DNA from: Lasioglossum baleicum
Taxonomy: Eukaryota > Arthropoda > Insecta > Hymenoptera > Halictidae
Direction: 5' to 3'
DNA: 64,000 bases
Assembly (NCBI RefSeq): GCF_051020765.1
Contig: NC_134941.1
Span: 8,742,001-8,806,000, forward strand
The first letter of the stretch is position 1. Each line of letters begins with the position of its first letter. The notes under the pieces are model-generated. The model worked only from the letters and a program-made list of their open reading frames with translations, had not been told where the DNA came from and made no database searches. Position numbers and translations under genes: made by a program. Positions 23,154 to 32,440 of the stretch are shown one piece after another.

Positions 23154-23859
23154 TTACATACTTTGTTGTGTGCCGAATGTTTTGAAATATTGAAAGTATG
23201 GGCGAAATTCGCGGTGTTCGATTATTAACATTTTAATTTACACGTACACGCGGTCCAGACGAAAACGTTCCGGATTAAACGGGCGCGGTTTGGTCACCTG
23301 AGACTAATTCAGAAACGTCGGGTTGCGTAACGGGCAGCGGGTTCGCAGAATTGCGTGATAGAGAATGGTTAATGTTGCAAATAATTTCGTTGGTATAATT
23401 GATTAGTCGATAATTTGTCGTCACCTAATTGTGAGCCCTATCGTCCGAAAACATTGCATGTTTACTGAACGTGTTGCGTGTGTGTCCCGTGCTCGCGCGC
23501 GCTTAAATCGTAAATAAACGGCAGCGAACTTCGCTACGGAAATGTAATCATGATTTTCATAGTAACTGCTAACGGACCCGTTTAGGTATTCCGTGAAATA
23601 CTGCGGGACTTTGTCACATAATCAAGCTGCATTCGTTTTGTCCGATTCTGCGGTGCTTTAAACTGTATCAAATATTAGTCGATTACTGTCAAGACAGAAA
23701 TATTCATTGTATACTTGTCGCTAGCTATTTCAACTGAACAACGATGACAAGAAAATCGATCTAATTATACTTCGTTAAGTAGAACTAGTTGGTTGCGGAT
23801 CAGACTGTTCGATAAATCGTCCGGAAACGTGCTAGTAGAATAGGAACACCGTTGGTCAG
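23154..23859. other. Non-coding block
   Basis: No gene is recognised. The sequence is moderately GC-rich with scattered CpG up to about 23600, then grades into the minisatellite domain. Confidence 0.55.
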
Positions 23860-24900
23860 ACAAGCAATTAACCTGTCACTTAACAGAGCAGTAAAATGAA
23901 GTCAGTTTCCCATTACAAGAGTTGAATGGCCATGTTCACGATTTAATTAAATCGCGTGAACTTTAATGCATCCTTCAACCAGAAAGTTGTTTTAACTGAT
24001 CAACGATTGCAGAAGTAGAATTTGACTGTCTAGAATCAAACTAGCAGAATATTCATGGTTTAGAGATTGGCGGGTAGACTAGGATACTCAGACAAGTGGA
24101 GTGCACACTGTATAGTCAAAAAGTACACTGGGAGCTCTAAATTATTGAATAAGTAGAATAAGACAGTATGTGACCTGACGAGTCTGCTGTAATTGATGTT
24201 TAAGCAAATGGAATAAGTCAACTATTTGGCTAATCAAGTAAAATAGGTTTTTAATTGATGCAAATAGAAGAAGTCCATTGTTATTCAAACAAGTAGAACA
24301 AACCAATTGAACCCAATAGCATAAATTAATCATTGTTCAAAGAAGCAGAACAATCGTTACTCGGCTCGTGTTCAGTAAAATAAATCGTTCGTTGACTGAA
24401 CAAATAGAACAAGCTTCTTCAATCCAGTAGAATAAATTGATGAATGTTCAAACAAGTAGAATAAGTCGATCATTCTTGGACCCAATGGCATAAATTGATG
24501 AATGTTCAAACAAGTAGAATAAGTCGATCATAATTCAATCGAATAGAAAAATTCGATCGTTGTTCAAACACGTAGAATAAGTCGATCAATATTCAAACAA
24601 GTAGAACGAATAGTTCAGAGGCGTTTACAACAAAAGGAGACCGAGTCGACCGAGCCAGTAGAATAACTCACTGGTTTATCAGACGTGAACCAGAAATCGC
24701 CGAAAAAGTTGAATAAAATGGTCTATAGTTAGTCAAGTGACCGCACATTTATTCTGCACAGAAGAATGAGTCTGCCAGTAGCCAGCCCAGTCTAACTCAT
24801 CGGTTTCTCGCAAACAAAAAAGTAGAATCACACGGTCCGTACGATCAGAGAAATGGAATAATTCGATCGACAGTCGTACAAGTGAACCCATCGCGGATTA
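23860..24900 (+). repeat. Degenerate 29-30-bp minisatellite domain, longest
   Basis: This domain has the clearest units of the family: CAAACAAGTAGAATAAGTCG followed by ATCATTGTT, repeated with near-exact copies at about 24445-24475, 24505-24535 and 24565-24605, and diverged copies on either side. The unit reads on the plus strand. The best-preserved core (24400-24620) suggests most recent amplification there. Confidence 0.7.
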
Positions 24901-25316
24901 AATAAAAGGAAATAAGTTCAACAAGAGCGAAATTCGCAAGAATCAAATTAGTTTTCGACCGAGCATTGAACTTTGCCGGTCCGTTTAGCAAAGCAACAAA
25001 GAAACATTGAAACGATACCCCTTTAATTGGTTCGAGTTATGAAACCGGCGCGGCGTCGCGGGGAACGCGATAATGATAGAACGAAACCAATTAGTCGATG
25101 TTTCCGTGAGGTCGAACAAAAAATCGAATCGAGTAAGTGAGACGAAAGATTGCCAATTGGTTTCGCCGAGTATCTCCAAGGGCTCTCGAAACTGTTCCGC
25201 GGCGCATCCTTATTAATATGTTCTACAAACAGGTTCTCCGGAATTGCTGGTTCTTCCTATCACTAGGAAGTTCCTACTCCGCAGAATTGATTCTCTCGAC
25301 GCTATACCCTACTCTC

Positions 25317-25357
<41 letters not shown>

Positions 25358-25786
25358 CAGCACTCTTCTTCGCCGAGTTCGTGTCTGTGAACCGTTTCAC
25401 GGGAGTTGCATCGCGCATAATTGTGTGGATCGCACAACATCGCGTGCATATAGAGAGCAGTGTGTGTAAAGTTTCGAGTGCGAGGAAAGTTAAATTCAAT
25501 TGAACGCGCGGGCACTCGCCTGCGACGTTCTACGCTCGTCAATCGGTACGCGTGGATACCCTTACGCACCAACATTGTTAGCACAAAGTACCGGCAACTA
25601 ATTTGAATTTAGAATGCGCCGAAATAAAGAGAACCACTAACAGCGCCACGAAACCTGCTTCTGTAGCTGCGTTAAGTAGATTAGGACGATTCCTCAGTAA
25701 AATAAATCATTTAAACAGGTGCACTCACCGAAGGACAAACTTAGCCACGTTTTATGCAGACTAAAACATTCTATTCTATCAGGAAA
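24901..25786. other. Non-coding block with (CT)n run
   Basis: No gene is recognised. CpG-rich sequence lies at 25030-25200 and 25370-25620, with a CT microsatellite between them. Confidence 0.55.
25321..25353 (-). repeat. (CT)n microsatellite
   Basis: Sixteen uninterrupted CT dinucleotides. They generate the Arg-Glu and Ser-Leu repeats in overlapping frames. Confidence 0.9.
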
Positions 25787-26272
25787 TAATACTAAAAGTT
25801 GCATTTTATAACTTTTTTATGTAAGTCTATATTGAAAAGTTAAAGAATACGTTTTGTAGATCTGTGCGAATTAAACATATTCTGAAAATTTCGTCAAAAT
25901 CGGTCGACGTTGCAATGAGCTACGAACGTTTGAAGATGGTAAAAATTGCAGAATTTCACGATTTTCGGCCTGTATCTAAGAATTCTTACATCTTTCAATG
26001 CCTGTCGTTGTTTCCCGCATCAACCGATTTCGATGAAACTTTCACAGTCCATAATAATTGACACAAACCTACAAAACGTACTTTTTAAATTTTCAATATA
26101 GGCCCACATAAAAAAAGTTGTAATATGCAACTTTTAGTATTTATTCTACAAATTGCAATTTCTGAAAAAATTTAATTGCTCTAGCTTCCCAAAAAAGTTC
26201 AAATCGTATAGTACACTATTAAAAATGTTATTGTCTTTTGTAGAGTGTCCGAATATTAATTCGAGTAACTGT
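25787..26272. mobile_element. Truncated relative of the 4328-4890 MITE
   Basis: It matches 4490-4890 in order: TACTAAAAGTTGCATTT, GTTTTGTAGATCTGTG, CGACGTTGCAATGAGCTAC, AACCGATTTCGATGAAACTT, and the right end GAGTGTCCGAATATTAAT followed by AGTAACTG. TA follows at 26273-26274. The left terminal repeat is absent: homology begins inside the element at about 25787, so the 5' end has been lost. The copy ends in a longer outer arm than the right side of the 4328 copy. Confidence 0.7.
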
Positions 26273-26274
26273 AT

Positions 26275-26929
26275 ATGGCAATTGTAAACAGTACAACTCT
26301 GTTTCTGAGTTATGGATCGTGAACGAAGCGTGGACATCCATCGAAGCAGGAATATAAAATAAAAATTACGGATTTCCATTTGAAATAATGTAGTTGCCCC
26401 TCATCTGACCCTTAAACGGCCATTATGGAAAAATGTGCATAGCGCCATTAAATGTGCCCCTTCATATGAAGAATATTTTATATAAAACATTTTTTCATAT
26501 TCCTGCTGGTTTCCGTAATAATTGACTGTCTCAAGATAAATGGACCAGCCTGTATCTATGAATGTAATCGTGTAAATGGTTTCTTTTATTAATCCTAAAA
26601 TGCTATCGTGCATCAGCTTCTCGTTACTATAACATGATTATAAGATTTCACCAAAAAATCAGGTGGCTTTATGGCTATTTCGGGCAGTGTATGCGAAGCC
26701 TAAAATGTAGATTAAGGAGTTCTCAATATTATAAATTACATTACAGATTTCTAGAATACTAATAAACAGCTTCCAGCACATAACCCGTTCCATTTGATTA
26801 AAGATTGCTCCATGAATTAGACTGCAATGTATTTCGCACGCTTCGGCCCGATGTAACCGGCGTTTCGCTAGGTGAATATCGTGTAGATGTACCACAGCAA
26901 GGATCTCGTCCTGTTCGTCTGATTGCACA
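26275..26929. other. Non-coding block, AT-rich
   Basis: Nothing recognisable. No gene, array or element end was found. Confidence 0.5.
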
Positions 26930-27270
26930 AGATCCTCATACTACTTAAGCTGCTAGCAGTTCACCTTCCACACACACGAACTTCATATTCTACATTTTTA
27001 ACTAGACGTCAAGTTGGTTCTGCATGTCTGACAACGCGAGAGCACAGACGCTATTTGTCTTGCCTGACTAGACACGCCTCATACTACTGAAACCGTCTTG
27101 GGATATTCAGTATTGTTCTTGGCTGGCTCGGCACCGGCTTCATGCTGTTTGTTCGATTGCGTACAGAAGCTTCCAACATTCATCGAAGTTGAGTTCTTGT
27201 ATGACTACAGTCGCCACCGATACTACTTAACTAATCAAATACAGACTATTCTATACGTCAGCTCGACATA
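26930..27270 (-). repeat. Degenerate 30-bp minisatellite domain (weak)
   Basis: Recurrent CATACTACTTAAGC, TTCTGCATGTCTGACAACG, TTTGTCTTGCCTGACTAG, CATACTACTGAAACC and GATACTACTTAACTAATC words at multiples of about 30 bp. It is more decayed than the 18950 domain. The call rests on the shared words and spacing. Confidence 0.45.
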
Positions 27271-27277
27271 GTGTATA

Positions 27278-27330
27278 CAGGGTGTCCCGAAACGGAGGAA
27301 TAAAATTTTTGTCTGGTTTCAACAAATTGA
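27278..27330 (+). mobile_element. Lone CAGGGTGTCCC terminus
   Basis: TA followed by CAGGGTGTCCCGAAACGG resembles the outer ends of the 7937-10209 and 1129-1731 elements. No inverted partner is found downstream, so I read it as a truncated or decayed element end. The true extent is unknown. Confidence 0.4.
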
Positions 27331-28626
27331 TAATAATGCATCGATATTTTTAAATTCGTTCATTCTGTCTGTTACTTCGTTGTTACTACGTTTTTATGTA
27401 TGAATGCATAAAGGTCTGTAGTTTACCGATGAGATGTAAAAATCAATGGAACATCCGCCTGAAGATTTGAATAAAAATAATATTTCGGAGAAACGTGCGA
27501 ACGTTAGTCTCGAAGAAAAGACCGAATTCCCCGGCGATATTTCCACGCTGGTTTTCCACTAATATTTTTCTGAATGGAATTCGAGTCGGACAACAAGTCA
27601 GAATTCCAGCAAAAGGATGAAGCCATTCGTCATGCAGGGGCGCGCGAGGGTTTTAAATCACGAAAACTGCCGTTGGAAACGTACATTTAAGGGACGCTCG
27701 TCGAACAGGAGAGAAAAAAGCCGGGTTTGTGTTTCGAAACGAACGGTGCCTGGCGATTGTTAGTCGAACGTCCGTCAAAAAATAGGGGGACTGAAAAATG
27801 ACACCTTTTAACTGGAACGCCGAGGCAGCGCCTGCGAGGACTTCCGGTTTCTGTTGATAGACGAAACGCTGGTCGGCCGTGTAAATGAATGATCTCGCCG
27901 GGGGCCATGACTAATCAACCGGTTATCATCAATTATCGTCGGGATATCTGGGTCACGTTGTAGGCTTCTTCAAATAATCGAAAATTGAAGCGAATCGGCC
28001 GTGTAATCTGGTTAGCCGGATTAACTGACTAGCGGAATCAATTATTCCACGCGTCATGGTTTCCTAGGTGGCCACCGAACAAGAACAGAGTTTCACGATG
28101 AATATTTTAAATTCTCTCTCTCTCTCTCTCTATCTCCTCCGACCGCTCCTCTGACAATTCAACGGGAATATAAAAGCTGTCGTTGAATTTCTGCGTTTTC
28201 GTTCCGGTTTATATGTCCTCGTGCAAATCCCTCCACCGCCGTACCGTGTTGAAATATCGCCCGAAATATCATTTATAATAGCGCCGGGAATATGTTCCTT
28301 TGTCGGTGTATCCACTGTTTAAAGTGTATAATTATCGTTCGCAATTTAGACTGGCAATTCCGCCGTTTGTTACGCGTATCGAAATCAAAACCGGGTAATT
28401 GAATATCATCGCCGAAGAGGACAATTTTAAATAACCGCGCGAGGTTATTTAAAACGATTCCCAACGTCTACCGTTCCAAGTTGCCCACTCGCTATTTTGT
28501 TTCCAGTAAATTATTCCCATTGGCCTCGTGCTCCACATTTAGCAGGGAATATTAATGTACGACTATAGATTTTGAAATTATTCGATCGTTTTGTGCTTGT
28601 CCTAAATGCATGCGTTAGGTAGATCC
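27331..28626. other. Non-coding block with GC islands
   Basis: No gene is recognised. A minus-strand copy of the dispersed motif (TGCATAAAGGTCTGTAG) is at 27405-27423. CpG-rich DNA fills 27500-28520, with a (CT)n run at 28113. Confidence 0.5.
28113..28131 (-). repeat. (CT)n microsatellite
   Basis: About nine CT dinucleotides. Confidence 0.85.
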
Positions 28627-29190
28627 TAACATATAATAACGCTTTAGTAAATATTCTGAACTACAGTCTGACTACAGGTGTACTAATTCTACTAGTCTGG
28701 CTTTTCTGCTCCTAAAATTAAATGTAACTTGTATGTCACTTTCTCAGCTACACCTGCATATCTTCAACTAACATAATAACGCTTTTATAAGTATTCTGAA
28801 CTACAGTCTGACTACAGGTGTACTAATTCTACTAGTCTGGCTTTTCTGCTCCTAAAATTAAATGTAACTTGTATGTCACTGTCTCAGCTACACCTGCATA
28901 TCTTCAACTAACATAATAACACTTTTATAAATATTCTAAACTACAGTCTGACTACAGGTGTACTAATTCTACTAGTCTGGCTTTTCTGCTCCTAAAATTA
29001 AATGTAACTTTTATGTCACTTTCTCAGCTACACCTGCATATTTTCAACTAACATAATAACACTTTTATAAATATTCTGAACTACAGTCTGACTACAGGTG
29101 TACTAATTCTACTAGTCTGGCTTTTCTGCTCCTAAAATTAAATGTAACTTCTATGTCACTTTCTCAGCTACACCTGCATATTTTTAACTA
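28627..29190 (+). repeat. 140-bp tandem repeat, four copies
   Basis: The word CTACAGTCTGACTACAGGTG starts at 28661, 28801, 28941 and 29081, an exact 140-bp period. Copies differ at only a few positions (e.g. GTATGTCACTTTC, GTATGTCACTGTC, TTATGTCACTTTC and CTATGTCACTTTC). Each contains CTAATTCTACTAGTCTGGC, which resembles the unit of the dispersed 30-bp minisatellite. The high identity implies recent expansion or homogenisation. Confidence 0.95.
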
Positions 29191-30820
29191 GATATAATTT
29201 CATTTATCCCAGATTCATTAATAATTCAAAGGCCATAACTTTCTGACATCGCTCATTTCTAAGACACACGCGAAATTTTTCTTTATTAAAAATTCTGAAT
29301 TAGAAGCTGGGAGACATGAGTAATAAACAATTTTAATATAATAGAAACCAGCCTGCTGCGGTACTGTTATTAGGCGGCACTCGTTGCGTTATTTGTGTAA
29401 TATTTTAGTGAATAAATTATTCAATGCAATTCGGAAATACATAAGTGAAATAGTTAAACGTACTTCATTTCTGAATAATTTGAATGAATTGAAGATAGAG
29501 TGACTGTATCCTTAAACTCGTTCAGAATTTCTGTCTCGTATATTTCGCCCACTTATGTTTCTCATAAACGCGCGAAGCCAGCGATCTAATTACACCGTTT
29601 CGTGTGTGCCGCATAAAACCCGCGAACAATGAAGTGTTGATTAAAATAATTTACAATGCATCAGCAAAACAATTTACGCGCTAACAGAAATTACTTCTCG
29701 TGCAACTTTTTACGTATTCCAACTGTACAACAGCTTTATAGAAATAATCCCAGGTAGTGTTACAAGGTAATTAAATACACGCACACCCTATAAATATCCA
29801 GACACGTGCGAATTTTGAATAAATGTTTCTTGAAGGTATTCTATATACGCAGAAATACATTTTCATCCATATTTTGTTCTTCGCACTTGACTTGGCAATT
29901 CAAGGTCACTCAAGGTCATTCGTTCGTGTTCAAAGGTGTAGCACAAATACACAATCTCTACGAATTAGCAAGCTGTCTGGATACTTATGGAGGTTTCGCG
30001 ATTTATATTACGTTTGGTGAACGAGGAGAAATCGGCGTTTGATTTCGAAGCAGCGACCTGATCAGACGAAAGAGACACTATTTAGCGTGACTGGGAGAAG
30101 AAGCGTATCCAATATTCGTTGCCGCTGAAAAATAAGCAGCTCGAGGGCGTAGCCGTTATTTTCGTCTCGCCCCGAGACGCGGCGCAACATTTTATAAAAT
30201 ATACAAACGCCGGTGGCCCGCGAGAAAACACAATATCCGTCCCGAGAACGTTCTGACATTAAATTATTACGTTGATTTCTCCGCTGGAATCCGATAGGGC
30301 CCCGGACGAATACGTCATGCCACGCGGAAGGAAATTGGAGCGATTCCTGCTATCTGTCGAATAAAGGTGGCTCCGCGACTTCATGAATAAAGAGAACGGA
30401 GGGGAAAAAGGAACACTAGCAGAGAGAAAGGGTGAAAGAGATGCGAGAGGCAAGGCGGGGTGGGTTGTAGAGAGACAAAAGCACGTGGACTGCGCCATGA
30501 AAAAGTCCGGGGCGATGGTATGTCATAAAACTGTACCGAGAGAATGGTCTACACAGCAGATAAGAAACTGAGTTTTAGCTCGGACGAGTCGGAACAGAAG
30601 AAAAGACGGGACGCGGTGATTTTCGCGGAAAATTGCCGATCCGTGAATTGTATTGCTGATGAGCGCTGCGAGACCCTGCGGATGTTTTCGAGAACCAAGA
30701 TATGTTCGTCCGTTCGACGTATCAACGTGTAAACCACGTATTTACTGTCGTCCAACGACTACTAATTTACGGAACTTCGTATTGTATTTGGCAATGTTGG
30801 CGATTTCACGATTCATCACT
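29191..30820. other. Non-coding block
   Basis: No gene is recognised. It is AT-rich to about 29520 and CpG-rich from 30040 to 30700, with open frames on both strands that share no feature with known proteins. Confidence 0.5.
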
Positions 30821-30821
30821 C

Positions 30822-30840
30822 GACTGCGGATCATTATGCA
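30822..30840 (+). repeat. Dispersed GACTGCGGATC motif
   Basis: GACTGCGGATCATTATGCA followed by TTTATGAAGAAATTGG. It lies 45 bp before a hairpin, and an inverted copy lies at 31709-31720, so the two could bound one element. Confidence 0.6.
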
Positions 30841-30885
30841 TTTATGAAGAAATTGGTTCGGTGAAATATAAAATGGAAAAAATAT

Positions 30886-31083
30886 ATTTAAAAAAACTTT
30901 TTAAAAACCTCGCTTATATTAAAATGCACTAAAAAGGAGAAAATAATTTTTTTAGACATTAGTGACTATAAATAAAACGCTCCACGCTTTTTTTTATTTA
31001 TAGTCACTAATGCCTAAAAAAATTATTTTCCCCTTTCTAGTGCATTTTAATATAAGCGTGGTTTTTCAAAAGTTTTTTTTATA
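30886..31083. repeat. Inverted repeat / hairpin, ~91-nt arms
   Basis: The left arm (30886-30976) and right arm (30993-31083) are near-perfect complements: ATATTAAAATGCACTAAAAA pairs with the CTAGTGCATTTTAATAT region, and TTAGTGACTATAAATA with TATTTATAGTCACTAA. The loop is about 16 nt. The right arm ends with AATATAAGCGTGGTTTTTC, a word repeated outside the hairpin at 31570 and, with one change, at 46510. I infer a MITE-like foldback or decayed element. Confidence 0.75.
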
Positions 31084-31511
31084 TATTTTTTATTTTCTAC
31101 TTTTTAGTCTTTTTTAGATGGAACGCAAGATATAGTAATACTGGTATGAAATAGAAAGATATATAGAAACGCAAGATATGATGTCTCTTGATGGAGTCCG
31201 AAATTGTCCGAAATGGAACTGAATGAACGGAACACCACACTGGTTGAGCTCCTTCGGTGCGAAATGGGTCAGTGGAGTGGGGATGAGTCGGAGTGGGAAC
31301 GCGTAGTGGAGTAGGGAGCGCTGGCGCGCGGAGTGGGGATCGCTGAACGTGATGTCGTACTACCGAGTGCCGCGCGACGAGGTGTGTCGGTTAATATTAA
31401 AAATTTTTTCTCCTGAACGCAAAGTTTCTTCTTTAAATATGTTTTTTAATATTGCATTGTCATCCAGTTTAAAGTTTCAAGTCTCTAGCGCATCGGGAAG
31501 TGGTTTAAAAT

Positions 31512-31580
31512 TCGATTACAAGATTTGGCGCATGCAACAACAACAACTACAACGACAACTCGGCAAGCTAATATAAGCGT
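31512..31580 (+). repeat. Dispersed repeat shared with 46469-46520
   Basis: ACAAGATTTGGCGCATGC, then CAACAACAAC, then AACTCGGCAAGCTAATATA and AGCGTGGTAAAA. The same order of words occurs at 46469-46520, where it is directly preceded by a copy of the GACTGCGGATC motif. Confidence 0.65.
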
Positions 31581-31708
31581 GGTAAAAAAAGATTTTAAAA
31601 ATTCAAGAATGCTGTAATGTTGTTTGTAATGTGACAAAGTCGTTAAGGGATCAAATCAATGTTTATATTATTCCTGCTTTCCACAATCAATGCAAAACAT
31701 TTTTATTT

Positions 31709-31720
31709 TGCATGAAGGTC
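31709..31720 (-). repeat. Dispersed GACTGCGGATC motif, partial
   Basis: TTTTTATTTTGCATGAAGGTC with the CAATCAATGCAAAAC flank. The CCGCAGTC end has mutated. Confidence 0.5.
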
Positions 31721-31859
31721 GATCTATAATGCTTGGTACATTGTTATTTCAATAATTCCGAGCGAAAGTCGAGTTCTCTTATTGTACACTTACATCTGAA
31801 CATTATTTTCGAGAAGAGCGAGAATAATTGCCAAAGAAATTGGATGCGGGGAAACGAAA

Positions 31860-32440
31860 TTCTTCTGGTCTGACTTCATAATTGCTTCGACCACTTGATA
31901 GCGTTCTTATCTAGCGTGTCCGATTTCCACCGGTTCTCGTTCCGCCGTCTGACATTACAATTACATGTATTACACCGTTCTTATTTTGCGTGTCTGGTTT
32001 CAAGTGGTCGCTCTCGTCTGACCGAATAATTACGCGTTCTACTTGCTGAATTGCACAGTCGGTTATACAAAGTGTCCAGTTTCTTATATCACGGTTACGC
32101 GTATCTTGAATTGCATCGAATCTTGTTCGCCTACTTAAATAACAAGCACGAACGAGTTTATTATTAATCGAGGAAGTTGCCCGAGCGAATAGGCATCAGA
32201 TTCTATTCGATCGATCGCGTCATCCCACTTTTCGTATTCGAATTGTCTGCTCAAATGTCCATCGTTCACTTATCTGGCTGCAGCGAGCCCTAATCTACTT
32301 GTTTACTTATATGTGCTCCCTACGCCACTGCTTTGATCAGCCAATGGATTCCATTCTAACCACTGACAGCGTGCCACGCGTTATTTCTTTAATTCATACA
32401 CCTCTATCGCTGTCACGGTAAACGTGTCTGACCACAGGCT
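31860..32440 (-). repeat. Degenerate 30-bp minisatellite domain
   Basis: Repeated TTCTGGTCTGAC, TTATCTAGCGTGTCC, TTATTTTGCGTGTCTGG, TTCTACTTGCTGAATTGC, CACTTATCTGGCTGC and TCTACTTGTTTACTTAT words at about 30-bp multiples. They are diverged, and read on the minus strand in the sense of the 23860 domain. Confidence 0.5.

Larger units (their letters stand above)
31089..31859. other. Non-coding block with G-rich words
   Basis: No gene is recognised. GAGTGGGG-type words recur at 31274, 31287, 31309 and 31331 (TGGAGTGGGGATGAGTCGG and relatives). A segment at 31512-31580 recurs at 46469-46520. A minus-strand motif copy (TGCATGAAGGTC) is at 31709-31720. Confidence 0.5.

Noticed and set aside
23860..24900. 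CRISPR-like regularly spaced repeats
   Set aside because: The units are degenerate and contiguous, with no conserved repeat alternating with unique spacers, and the genome is eukaryotic.
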